NCBI RefSeq assembly: GCF_052078665.1
Contig: NZ_JBQJIK010000002.1
Span: 99,818 to 163,817 of the forward strand
Direction of reading: 5' to 3'
DNA length: 64,000 bases
From: Inquilinus sp052078665
Lineage (GTDB): Bacteria; Pseudomonadota; Alphaproteobacteria; DSM-16000; Inquilinaceae
This document shows positions 15,992 through 23,790 of this stretch, in pieces (position 1 is the stretch's first letter; the number at the start of each line of letters is the position of its first letter). The translations under genes and the position numbers were made by a program. The notes beneath the pieces are model-generated. The model saw only the letters and a list, made by a program, of their open reading frames with translations. It was not told where the DNA came from and did not search any database.

Positions 15992-16570
15992 TCACTTGTC
16001 TTCTTGCCCTGGCGCGGTCATGCCGCTGTCCGTCCCAACTGCCTGCAGAGCCTGAGCCGCGAACTCGGGTACGATCCGGGCCAGTCGCTCGAGCAACTCC
16101 CTGATCGTCAACGACGGCCGACGATAGGCCGAGACCTGTACGCTGAGTGCGCCAAGCAGTTCGTCCGGCTTGGCCCTCAGCAGCTCGCAGAGGAATTGAT
16201 CTGGCCGCATTGCGACGACCCCGGACGGAAGGACCGCAAAATCTCGGATGTTCGACGTCACCACAAGCTTGGCGCCTATCGCGCTTGCCGCCGCAACCAC
16301 ATGCCGGTCCTTCGGGTGGTTCGGCATCTCGGACTCGATGTCCTCCCACCCGGCGACGCTGGCGTCCGGAAAGGCCTCTTCCATTGCCTCGCGGAGCGCA
16401 CCGGCTTTGCTCGGCACCATTCCATAGTCCTCGACCAGGTTGCGGGTCACCTCGTCCAGAATGCGATCCGACCAGTGGACGCGGAAGCAGCCAGCGGCAG
16501 CCGCGCGCAGCAGCGTGTCGCGCAACACCATCGGAAAGAGCACATCCGCGTCGAGGATGGCGATCAGCAT
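15992..16570 (-). CDS. PIN-domain ribonuclease, VapC-like toxin
   Basis: The 192-residue protein has the acidic PIN triad: ILDADVLFP at the N-terminus (Asp7/Asp9), ILDEVTRN with Glu40, and HPKDRHVVAAA with Asp88. VTSNIRDF (Asp110) follows as the fourth acidic position. Proteins of this sub-family, in which the first motif reads LDAxVLFP, are usually encoded with an excisionase-like helix-turn-helix antitoxin. Here such a gene lies nearby but on the opposite strand (16823-17317). The start at 16570 directly follows the stop of an 80-codon frame. The predicted activity is metal-dependent RNA cleavage. Confidence 0.82.
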   Translation of the reverse strand: MLIAILDADVLFPMVLRDTLLRAAAAGCFRVHWSDRILDEVTRNLVEDYGMVPSKAGALREAMEEAFPDASVAGWEDIESEMPNHPKDRHVVAAASAIGAKLVVTSNIRDFAVLPSGVVAMRPDQFLCELLRAKPDELLGALSVQVSAYRRPSLTIRELLERLARIVPEFAAQALQAVGTDSGMTAPGQEDK

Positions 16571-16813
16571 CTAGGGCTCTTCTTTCTTCCTTCGGCGCGC
16601 TCCAGGTGCCTTTCCCCTTGCGGGCGACTTCCCCTTCGAGGGCTTCGTTTCTTCGGCATCCTCGCCTTTCAGGGCGGCGACCAGAGCCTTGTGCTCATCG
16701 AGCACGTCGTTTGCGCCGACGTCCATCGCCCGTTCGAGGAAGGCGCTGACGGTTGCGTCCTGGAGGGTGAGGGGGTGGTTGCAGCAGTTGCGTTTATAGC
16801 GTTTGAGCGCCAT
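16571..16813 (-). CDS. Small basic hypothetical protein upstream of the PIN toxin
   Basis: The 80-codon frame starts at ATG 16813 and its TAG abuts the ATG of the PIN gene with no gap. Its first 55 or so codons show GC-rich third positions like the neighbours. The C-terminus is a lysine/arginine-rich tail (KGKSPARGKAPGARRRKK). I do not recognise a family. It could be a small partner of the PIN protein, a leader, or a decayed gene. Its start lies only 9 bases from the divergent antitoxin start, which leaves little room for two promoters and lowers confidence. Confidence 0.4.
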   Translation of the reverse strand: MALKRYKRNCCNHPLTLQDATVSAFLERAMDVGANDVLDEHKALVAALKGEDAEETKPSKGKSPARGKAPGARRRKKEEP

Positions 16814-16822
16814 ATTGCCGAC

Positions 16823-17317
16823 ATGACAGCTTCAGTTCGCTCTTCATCCGGCAAAGAGCCGCCTCGCTCCTCGACGACCATTTCGACGCCCGAGCGGACG
16901 GCGGCTGCGCGAATCGTCTCGCTGCTTTCGTCAGCGCCGGCAAAAGGTCGCGGCCTGGTCGAAGTCGTTGGCGCCGAAGGGCAGCGGGTCGAGGTCCCCA
17001 CAGCACTGGCCGAGATCATGTATCGCGCCGCCGAGCTTATCGCCGAAGGTCATCCCGTCGCGGTCATGTCCGACGAGGAGATTCTATCGACCCAGGAGGC
17101 CGCCGACCTTCTGAATATGTCCCGTCAATATCTTGTCCGGCTGGTCGACGCCGGCGAACTGCCAGCGCGAAAAGTCGGGAGCCATAGGCGGCTGCGGTTG
17201 GTCGACGTCCTGACCTTCAAAGCACGACGCGATGCCAAGCGCGCATCAGCGTTGGATCGCCTGGCGGCGCTCAGCGAAGACGTGGGCGGCTATGAACTTG
17301 ATGACAAATCCCAGTGA
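16823..17317 (+). CDS. Excisionase-like helix-turn-helix protein, probable antitoxin of the PIN toxin
   Basis: The 164-residue protein from ATG 16823 has a variable N-terminal region, a middle with GLVEVVGAEGQRVEVPTALA, and a C-terminal MerR/excisionase HTH domain (about 85-140) with STQEAADLLNMSRQYLVRLV and KVGSHRRLRLVDVLTFKARR. This is the standard layout of antitoxins paired with LDAxVLFP PIN toxins. The usual arrangement is antitoxin immediately upstream of toxin on the same strand. Here the two are divergent, which suggests an inversion or a split pair. No clear ribosome-binding site is seen, so the exact start is uncertain. Confidence 0.78.
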   Translation: MTASVRSSSGKEPPRSSTTISTPERTAAARIVSLLSSAPAKGRGLVEVVGAEGQRVEVPTALAEIMYRAAELIAEGHPVAVMSDEEILSTQEAADLLNMSRQYLVRLVDAGELPARKVGSHRRLRLVDVLTFKARRDAKRASALDRLAALSEDVGGYELDDKSQ

Positions 17318-17550
17318 ACCCGAGCCGAGATGCCGCTGAAAGCCGAAAGCCGCTGACAACTTCCCAACCGACATCCTCCGTTTGAGGGATGACGGGATCG
17401 CTGCGGCGGCACTATCGTACAGTCCTTTTCTGCCAAGGCCGAGATGGGCGGCGTTTCCGTCGCCGGGACATTACCGTCCCAGCCAGGCTCGGCCGGATAT
17501 GCGCGCGATTGATCGAAGTCGTTTCATTGTCCTGTTTCATGGAGGCATTG

Positions 17551-18159
17551 ATGGCTAAGGCCCCTACGATCCCGAACCCACCGGTATGGACCGCGCCCAG
17601 CGCGCCGGCTCAGGTCGGTGGCGTCCCATTTGCTCCGACCACGTCAGGAACGGTGTATTGGCCGATCCGCACGAAAGACCCGCGTGGCCGGGAGGTCAAC
17701 TACGAAGAGCCCGACGGCGACGTCGTCACGAGCAATGCATCCAGGCGGTTCATGGCGTCGCGCCAAAACGGAGCACGGCATCATGCTGGCGTAGACTTGT
17801 GGGGCAATGCCAGCGACATCATCCTCGCCTGCGAAGGCGGAAAGATCGTCAATTTCTATCATTTCTACAAAGGGACATATGCACTGCTGGTCGCGTGCGA
17901 CAGTGGGATCGTGATCAACTACGGTGAGGTCGCACAGGACTCCCTGATCCAGTTCGGCCTGAATGTCGGTTCCAAGGTGAAAGCCGGCGACAAGATCGGC
18001 CGCGTGGGTCTCATGACCAGCGGCAGTCACATGTGTCATTTCGAGACCTACACCTCCGGAACCATCCTGAATTCGAGCTGGAGGGCGGACAAGCCGCGCC
18101 CGCCGAGCCTGCTGAACCCCACCCAGTATCTGATCGATCTGGCCGCCAGGGGCTCGTAA
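17551..18159 (+). CDS. M23-family peptidase-like protein
   Basis: The start at ATG 17551 is supported by GGAGG at 17541-17545 and gives 202 residues. After a proline-rich N-terminus there is a LysM-free M23 core: HHAGVDLWG (His78 and Asp82, an HxxxD metal site), GGKIVNFYHFYKG, GSKVKAGDKIGRVG and SHMCHFETY (His160, His163). The last motif is HxxH instead of the usual HxH, so the catalytic histidine may be displaced and activity is uncertain. There is no signal peptide or membrane helix, which is unusual for a cell-wall peptidase. The 233 bases upstream (17318-17550) hold nothing recognisable. Function is inferred from fold only. Confidence 0.72.
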   Translation: MAKAPTIPNPPVWTAPSAPAQVGGVPFAPTTSGTVYWPIRTKDPRGREVNYEEPDGDVVTSNASRRFMASRQNGARHHAGVDLWGNASDIILACEGGKIVNFYHFYKGTYALLVACDSGIVINYGEVAQDSLIQFGLNVGSKVKAGDKIGRVGLMTSGSHMCHFETYTSGTILNSSWRADKPRPPSLLNPTQYLIDLAARGS

Positions 18160-18224
18160 GGAGGGGCTGTCATTCCGCCAGGATCAACAGCCTGGACGCC
18201 TGGCCGGCCTTCGGGGTCTGGGGC

Positions 18225-19106
18225 TCAAGGCCGGCTTGCCGCGTAGTCGCGCAGCACCCGCCCCAGCCCCTCCAGATCCCCGCGCAGCGCCTCGAACCCC
18301 GCGGTCCGCTCCCGGCTCTCCTCGTCCATGTACAGCCGGCGGTTGATCTCGATCTGCAGGCTGTGGCGGCCGCGCTCCGGGGCGGAATAGGCCGAGACCA
18401 GCTCGGCGCCGCGGAACGGCACGTTGAGCGCGACCGAATAGCTGAGGCCGCGCAAGGTCTCGGCGGCCAGCTGCACGAAGCCGGGCTCGCAGCTGGCGCC
18501 GTCATAGTCGCCGAGCACGAAGTCCGGCCGCACCGTGCCGGCCGGGTCGGGCGACAGCGCATGGCCGACGGCCGGCATCGAGTGGCAGTTGATGTGGTAG
18601 ACCCGGCCGAAGGCGCCGTGCACCGCGTCGAGCAGGCCGCGCAGCCGGTCGTGATAGGGCCGCCAGTAGCGCTCGATCCGGGCCTCGACCTCGGCCACCG
18701 CCAGGCGCCGGTCATACATCGCCGCGTCGCCCCAGGCATAGCGCCAGATCAGCCCCATGCCGCGCCGGGTCGAGCCGCTGTCGCGCACCGGATGCGGCCA
18801 GTCGCCCTCGACCAGTTCGGGATCGACGTCGAGCAGCGACCGGTTCACGTCGAGGAAGCTGCGCGGGAAATGGGCGAGGAGGAAGGGCGCGCCGAGGTCC
18901 GGGATGAAGTCGAACAGCGCGTCGACATGGGTGTCGGAGGCGAGGCGCACCAGCTCGGGCGACACCGCCGGCCGGAAATCGGCGGGCAGCGCCAGGCCGC
19001 TGTGCGGGCTGTCGAACACCATCGGGCTCGGGAGCCCTCGGGGCGGGACGATGGAGAGGACGCCGTCGATCGCGACGGCCTCGATGCGGAGGGCGGGCTG
19101 GGTCAT
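18225..19106 (-). CDS. N-formylglutamate amidohydrolase family protein
   Basis: The 293 residues are read from ATG 19106. Family motifs are FDSPHSG (about 31-37), DTHVDALFDF, FLDVNRS and YHINCHSMP, with INRRLYMDEES near the C-terminus. The classical enzyme (HutG) releases formate from N-formylglutamate in histidine breakdown. Here it is the last gene of an eight-gene operon with a gamma-glutamyltransferase-like protein and a creatininase family enzyme, with no histidine genes. A related N-acyl-glutamate or amide substrate is therefore more likely. It lies ten bases after the upstream stop codon. Confidence 0.85.
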   Translation of the reverse strand: MTQPALRIEAVAIDGVLSIVPPRGLPSPMVFDSPHSGLALPADFRPAVSPELVRLASDTHVDALFDFIPDLGAPFLLAHFPRSFLDVNRSLLDVDPELVEGDWPHPVRDSGSTRRGMGLIWRYAWGDAAMYDRRLAVAEVEARIERYWRPYHDRLRGLLDAVHGAFGRVYHINCHSMPAVGHALSPDPAGTVRPDFVLGDYDGASCEPGFVQLAAETLRGLSYSVALNVPFRGAELVSAYSAPERGRHSLQIEINRRLYMDEESRERTAGFEALRGDLEGLGRVLRDYAASRP

Positions 19107-19116
19107 CGTGGCTCGG

Positions 19117-20673
19117 TCAGCGGGCGGCGGCGGAGGCCTGGGAGGTGGGGTAGGTGGTGTCGGCCATGCCGGTGAAGCCGCCGCCCTCGCGGGCGATGGC
19201 CGAGGGCGAGGCGAAGGGGCGGGGATAGACCGCGCGCTGGGCCGGGCGGATCGTGCCCAGCGGCTCCAGCGCGGCGACGCACTCCGCCGGCAGGTCGATG
19301 TCGACGGTGATCCCGGCGGCCGGCCCGGCATTGATGCGCGGCGTGTTCAGCGCCTCCTCGACGCCCATCCCGGCATGCAGCAGCATCGCCGTGATCTGCG
19401 CCAGCGCCGGCACGATCTGGTTGCCGCCGGAGGCGCCGAGCACGGCGAGCGGGCCGTCGGCGTCGGTGATCGCCACCGGGCACATGTTGTTCGGGCCGAA
19501 GGCGCCCGGCCGCAGGCTGTTCGCCCGGCCGGGCCGCGGGTCGAACCAGGACATGCCGTTGTTCAGCAGCACGCCGGTCGCCGGCGACAGCACCCGGGCG
19601 CCGAAGCGGTTCAGCAGGGTGAAGGTCAGCGCCACCATGCGGCCGTCGCGGTCGGCGGCGTTGAGCTGGGTGGTGCTGGAGGTGGTGCTCAGCTCGGCCG
19701 GGATCAGCCGGGCGCGGTGGGCGGCGAAGGCGTCGCGCAGCGCCGCCGTCATCGCGGTGTAGAAGCCGGGGTCGAGCGGGCCGGCGCCGCGCTGGGCGTC
19801 GAACCGGCGGAGCGCGTCGTGCAGCCGGCGGCCGCCGCTGCTGTCGCCGGCGACATGGACCTGCCGGCCGGCGATCCCGGCCGCGGAGGCCGTGTAGACG
19901 CTCGGTTGGTAGGCGGCGAGGTCCTCGGCGGTGATGAAGCTGCCGCCGCGGCGCAGGTCGTCGGCCAGGCGCTCGGCGGTCCGGCCGGTGTAGAAATCCT
20001 CCGGCCCGGCCTCGGCCAGCCGCTCCAGCGTCGCAGCCAGCACCGGCAGCGGCAGCACGGTGTCCGGCTCCGGCACCGTGTCGCCGGGCATCAGCACGGC
20101 GCGGGCGCCATCGTCGCGCCGCAGGTCGGATTCGGCCATGGCGATGGCCAGGGTGGCGTGCCAGTCGACCGTCATGCCCTGGCGGGCGCGTTCGATCGCC
20201 GGGGCCAGGGCCCGGTCGAAGCCGATGGTGCCGAAGCGCCGCAGCGCCTCGGCCAGGCCGCGGACGCAGCCGGGCACCACCGCCGCGCTGTAGCCGCGCA
20301 CATTCGCCTGGTTCGCCGAGGCCGGCATGCCGAGGAAGGTGGTCGACCCTTCCGGGTCCGGCCGGTAGGCCTCGGGGTCGAAGCGCAGCGGCGCGCGGCC
20401 GGTGAACTCCACCACCTCCACCCTTCCGTCGGGCTCGGCGACCATCAGATAGCCGCAGGCGCCGAGGCCGCTCATCCAGGGCTCGACCGTCTGCAGCACC
20501 AGGGCGCCGGTGACCGCGGCGTCGACGGCGTTGCCGCCGGCCTCCAGCACCGCGGCGCCGGCCTCGGCCGCGGCGTAGTGCTGGGACGTGACGACGCCGT
20601 GCGGCCCCGCGGCCGCCGGCTTGCTCAACTGCCAGCGCTCGACCCGGGCGGCGGCGAAGCGGGGATCAGCCAT
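19117..20673 (-). CDS. Gamma-glutamyltransferase family protein
   Basis: This 518-residue Ntn-hydrolase of the GGT family has an N-terminal GVVTSQHYAAAEAGAAVLEAGGNAVDAAV, the processing site STTQLNAADRDG with Thr334 as probable nucleophile, and a C-terminal MSWFDPRPGRANSLRPG with ASGGNQIVPA for substrate binding. There is no signal peptide, so unlike enterobacterial GGT it is probably cytoplasmic and acts on imported material. The His after the Thr pair in classical GGT is Gln here. Its start overlaps the RraA-like gene by 8 bases. The likely role is hydrolysis or transfer of a gamma-glutamyl (or similar) amide delivered by the adjacent importer. Confidence 0.87.
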   Translation of the reverse strand: MADPRFAAARVERWQLSKPAAAGPHGVVTSQHYAAAEAGAAVLEAGGNAVDAAVTGALVLQTVEPWMSGLGACGYLMVAEPDGRVEVVEFTGRAPLRFDPEAYRPDPEGSTTFLGMPASANQANVRGYSAAVVPGCVRGLAEALRRFGTIGFDRALAPAIERARQGMTVDWHATLAIAMAESDLRRDDGARAVLMPGDTVPEPDTVLPLPVLAATLERLAEAGPEDFYTGRTAERLADDLRRGGSFITAEDLAAYQPSVYTASAAGIAGRQVHVAGDSSGGRRLHDALRRFDAQRGAGPLDPGFYTAMTAALRDAFAAHRARLIPAELSTTSSTTQLNAADRDGRMVALTFTLLNRFGARVLSPATGVLLNNGMSWFDPRPGRANSLRPGAFGPNNMCPVAITDADGPLAVLGASGGNQIVPALAQITAMLLHAGMGVEEALNTPRINAGPAAGITVDIDLPAECVAALEPLGTIRPAQRAVYPRPFASPSAIAREGGGFTGMADTTYPTSQASAAAR

Positions 20674-21349
20674 GGTTGGCCCCCTGGTCGGCGGCGACCA
20701 GGCGGCTGGCGCCGGAGAGGTCGCCCAGCGTCTGCCCGGCCTGGGCGCGGGCCTGCCGCTCGGCGATGCGGGCCTCGCGGATGATCGCCTCGTCGGCCGC
20801 CGCCTCGGCCTCGCCGGGCGGCAGGATCAGCACACCGGTGGCGTCGGCCAGGACGGCGTCGCCCGGCAGCACCGGGACGTTGCCGCAGGAAACCGGCAGG
20901 TTCAGCCCCCCGCCCAGATCGTTCAGCCGGGTGGTGATGGCGGAGGCGCCGCGGCACCAGACCGGCAGCCCGGCCTCGCGGATCTCCTCCGGGTCGGTGC
21001 AGGGGCCGTCCAGCACCACGGCCACGGCGCCGGCCCGCAGCGCCGCCCGGGCGACGCCGCCGCCGAGGCAGGCGTGGCGGTCGTCGCCCAGCCGGTCGAT
21101 CACCAGCACGTCGCCCGGCCGCAGCAGGCCGATCGCGTGGTGCAGCAGGGTCGAATCCGTGCCCGGGATCGCGACCGTGACGGCGGTGCCGACCAGCGTC
21201 CCGCGCACCGGCTGCAGTGGCGCGATGCTGCGGTGCACGAAGCCGCGATGGCGGAAATGGCCGATCGTGGCGATCTCGACCCGGGCCAGCTTCTCGGCCA
21301 GGGCCGGGGCGATCTGCGGCGGCACGGCGCCGATCTCATACTTTCTCAT
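20666..21349 (-). CDS. RraA-like aldolase/decarboxylase family protein
   Basis: The 227-residue protein has the RraA/HMG-aldolase fold: LLRPGDVLVIDRLGDDRHA, GGGVARAALRAGAVAVVLDG and ADATGVLILP. Active aldolases of this family have an Arg-Asp pair after VDGxx. Here the residues are CTD, so Arg is replaced by Thr while Asp is kept. Many family paralogues of unknown activity share this change. It could act on an oxo acid produced by the pathway, or be catalytically altered. It overlaps the ATPase gene by 14 bases and the GGT gene by 8, so it is firmly inside the operon. Confidence 0.8.
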   Translation of the reverse strand: MRKYEIGAVPPQIAPALAEKLARVEIATIGHFRHRGFVHRSIAPLQPVRGTLVGTAVTVAIPGTDSTLLHHAIGLLRPGDVLVIDRLGDDRHACLGGGVARAALRAGAVAVVLDGPCTDPEEIREAGLPVWCRGASAITTRLNDLGGGLNLPVSCGNVPVLPGDAVLADATGVLILPPGEAEAAADEAIIREARIAERQARAQAGQTLGDLSGASRLVAADQGANHG

Positions 21350-22976
21350 GCAGCTTCGCTCCTTCCGGCCCGGAATCCTCCCGGCCCCAGTCGCGGCCGG
21401 GCACGGCCGACAGCAGCTCGCGGGTGTAGGCCTCGCGCGGCGCGCCGAAGAGGGCGGCGGGCTCGCCCTCCTCGACGATGCGGCCCTGGCGCATCACGGC
21501 GATGCGGTCGCAGATCCGGCTGGCCACGCGCAGGTCGTGGGTGATGAACAGCATGGCGAAGCCGAGCCGCTGCTGCATTTCGGCCAGCAGATCCAGGATC
21601 TGGGCCTGGACCGAGACGTCGAGCGCCGAGACGGATTCGTCGGCGATCAGCAGGTCCGGCTCGATCGCCAGTGCCCGGGCGATGCAGATGCGCTGGCGCT
21701 GGCCGCCGGAGAATTCATGCGGGAACCGGCCGGCCGCCTCGGCGTCGAGGCCGACGGCCTGCAACAGCTTCAGCGCCCGGTCCCGCGCGCCGTCCCGGTC
21801 GAGGCCGTGGATCACCGGCCCCTCGGCGAGGGCGGCGCCGACGCTTTGCCGCGGGTCGAGCGCGCTGTAGGGATCCTGGAACACGATCTGCACCCGCCGC
21901 CGCGCCGCCCGCAGCGCCTTGCCCCTGAGGGCGGAGAAGGAGCCGCCCGGCAGCACGATGTCGCCGTGTTCGGGCTCGATCAGCCGGATGATGCATTGCG
22001 CCAAAGTGGATTTGCCGGAGCCGGATTCGCCGACCAGCCCCAGCGTCTCACCGCGGCGGATCTCGACATCGACCCCGTCCACCGCCTTGACGCTGCGGCC
22101 GCCGCCGAACAGCCCGGATTTGCGGAAGGTCTTGGCGATGCCTTTGGCCGAGACGACGACCGGGCCCAGCCCCGGCCGGGCGCGGCGCGGCTCCAGCTTC
22201 GGCACCGCGGCCAGCAGGTCGCGGGTGTAGGCCGCCTCCGGCCGGCGCAGCACGCGGTCGCGCGGGCCTTCCTCGACCAGCCTGCCGTTCTGCATCACCG
22301 CGACCCGGTCGGCGATCTCGGCGACCACGCCGAAATCATGGGTGATGAACAGGATGCCGGTGCCGTGCCGCTGCCGCAGGTCCAGCATCAGCCGCAGGAT
22401 CTGCGCCTGGGTGGTGACGTCGAGCGCGGTGGTCGGCTCGTCGGCGATCAGGATGGCGGGGTCCAGCGCCAGCGCCGTCGCGATCATCACGCGCTGGCAC
22501 TGCCCGCCGGACAGCTGGTGCGGATAGCTGTGATACAGCTGCTCCGGGTCGGGCAGGCGGACCTCGCGGAACAGCGCCAGCACGCGCTCCCGGATCTCGG
22601 CGGCCGACAGCTTGGTGTGCAGCCGGAAGGTCTCGGCCACCTGGTCGCCGACCCGGTAGATCGGGTTCAGCGCGGCGCTCGGCTCCTGGAAGATCATGGC
22701 GATGCGGCGGCCGGCCAGGTCGCGCCGCTCGCGCTCGGCCAGGGCCAGCAGGTCGCGGCCCTCGAAGATCACGCGGCCGCTCGGTGCCGGCAGGTTGGCC
22801 GGCAGCAGCCCCATCACCGCCAGCGCCGTCATCGACTTGCCGGAGCCGGATTCACCGACGACGCAGAGGATCTCGCCGCGGCCGAGCGTCAGCGACAGGT
22901 TGGCGACGGCATCCGGCCGCTCCGCCGCCGGCGGCAGCGGCACGCGCAGATCCTCGATGGCGAGCAGCGGCGTCAT
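21336..22976 (-). CDS. Dpp/Opp-type ABC importer, fused double ATPase
   Basis: The 546-residue fusion carries two full oligopeptide-type ATPase domains. Domain 1 has Walker A GESGSGKS (41-48), signature LSGGQ and Walker B LIADEPTTALD. Domain 2 has Walker A GESGSGKST, signature FSGGQRQR and Walker B LIADESVSALD. Each ends in the C-terminal region of DppD/DppF-type subunits, although the second lacks a long cysteine-rich tail. One polypeptide thus replaces the usual DppD and DppF pair, as in GsiA/YejF. In Walker B of domain 2 the Pro after Glu is Ser. The start at 22976 overlaps the creatininase stop. Confidence 0.92.
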   Translation of the reverse strand: MTPLLAIEDLRVPLPPAAERPDAVANLSLTLGRGEILCVVGESGSGKSMTALAVMGLLPANLPAPSGRVIFEGRDLLALAERERRDLAGRRIAMIFQEPSAALNPIYRVGDQVAETFRLHTKLSAAEIRERVLALFREVRLPDPEQLYHSYPHQLSGGQCQRVMIATALALDPAILIADEPTTALDVTTQAQILRLMLDLRQRHGTGILFITHDFGVVAEIADRVAVMQNGRLVEEGPRDRVLRRPEAAYTRDLLAAVPKLEPRRARPGLGPVVVSAKGIAKTFRKSGLFGGGRSVKAVDGVDVEIRRGETLGLVGESGSGKSTLAQCIIRLIEPEHGDIVLPGGSFSALRGKALRAARRRVQIVFQDPYSALDPRQSVGAALAEGPVIHGLDRDGARDRALKLLQAVGLDAEAAGRFPHEFSGGQRQRICIARALAIEPDLLIADESVSALDVSVQAQILDLLAEMQQRLGFAMLFITHDLRVASRICDRIAVMRQGRIVEEGEPAALFGAPREAYTRELLSAVPGRDWGREDSGPEGAKLHEKV

Positions 22977-23785
22977 GTCGGCGCCGTCTCGACCCGGCGC
23001 GGGTCGCAACGGCGGAAATGGGCGACGAAGCGGGCGGTGAATCCGACGATATGCTCGACCACCCGGGCGCCGATGGCCGCATCGGCCAGGGTCGGGTCGC
23101 CGCCCAGCATGCCGTCCGGGTTGACCTCGGTGACGTCGAGCGGCATTTGCACCGGCAGCCCCTCGAAGCTGACTGCGGCGACGCCGTCGGTCGGCAGGCC
23201 GAAGGCCTGGGACGGCGTCGCCGGGCGCACCAGGTCGGGCCGCATCAGCTCGGGGAACAGGTGCAGATAGACCGAGGTCAGCGGATCGCCGCCATGGCCG
23301 CGGGCCCGGCCGGCGTTCTCGCCGTGCAACTCGCGCCACAGCTCCGGCGGGATCAGCCGCCAGATGTTCAGCGCCGCCACCGCCACGCCGCGCTCGCGCC
23401 GCAGGCGGCGCAGCGTCTGGTCGATCAAGGGCGCGTTCGAGCTGTGGCCGTTGAACACGACCAGATGCTCGACGCCATGGTCGAGGAAGGCGGTCACCGT
23501 GTCCTCCAGCACGGCCGAGAAGGTCTCGGCGCGCAGCTGGATGCCGCCCGGCACGGTGCGGAAGAAATCGGCATAGCCGAAGGGGACGGTGGGGGCGGCG
23601 ATCGCGTCCGCCGCCTCCGCCGCCAGCACCGACAGCCGCTCGGTCAGCATGTAGTCGCCCATCGGGGCGTGCGGGCCCTGCTCCTCCTGGCTGCCGAAGG
23701 GCAGCAGGATGACCGGGCGCTCGGCCAGACGTTCGCGGAACTCCACGAAGGTCATGTCCTTCAGGGCGTGCTTGCGCAGCGGCAT
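22973..23785 (-). CDS. Creatininase family amidohydrolase
   Basis: The 270 residues start at ATG 23785. The metal-binding hallmarks of the family are present: FGSQEEQGPHAPMGDY (Glu35, His39 and Asp44 region), VFNGHSSN and GHGGDPLTS. Creatininases and relatives open cyclic or linear amides such as creatinine or formamidopyrimidine derivatives with two divalent metals. Position between the binding protein and the ATPase of one importer implies that it acts on the imported compound or its first product. The specific substrate is unknown. It overlaps the ATPase gene by 4 bases. Confidence 0.87.
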   Translation of the reverse strand: MPLRKHALKDMTFVEFRERLAERPVILLPFGSQEEQGPHAPMGDYMLTERLSVLAAEAADAIAAPTVPFGYADFFRTVPGGIQLRAETFSAVLEDTVTAFLDHGVEHLVVFNGHSSNAPLIDQTLRRLRRERGVAVAALNIWRLIPPELWRELHGENAGRARGHGGDPLTSVYLHLFPELMRPDLVRPATPSQAFGLPTDGVAAVSFEGLPVQMPLDVTEVNPDGMLGGDPTLADAAIGARVVEHIVGFTARFVAHFRRCDPRRVETAPT

Positions 23786-23790
23786 CGGTC

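Noticed and set aside
17318..17550. Possible small gene or regulatory RNA between the antitoxin and M23-like genes
   Set aside because: No start with a ribosome-binding site, no conserved motif and no clear hairpin apart from what GC-rich DNA gives by chance.
20676..23270. An 864-codon plus-strand frame
   Set aside because: It overlaps the RraA-like, double ATPase and creatininase genes, all with diagnostic motifs on the minus strand; the plus frame has none.
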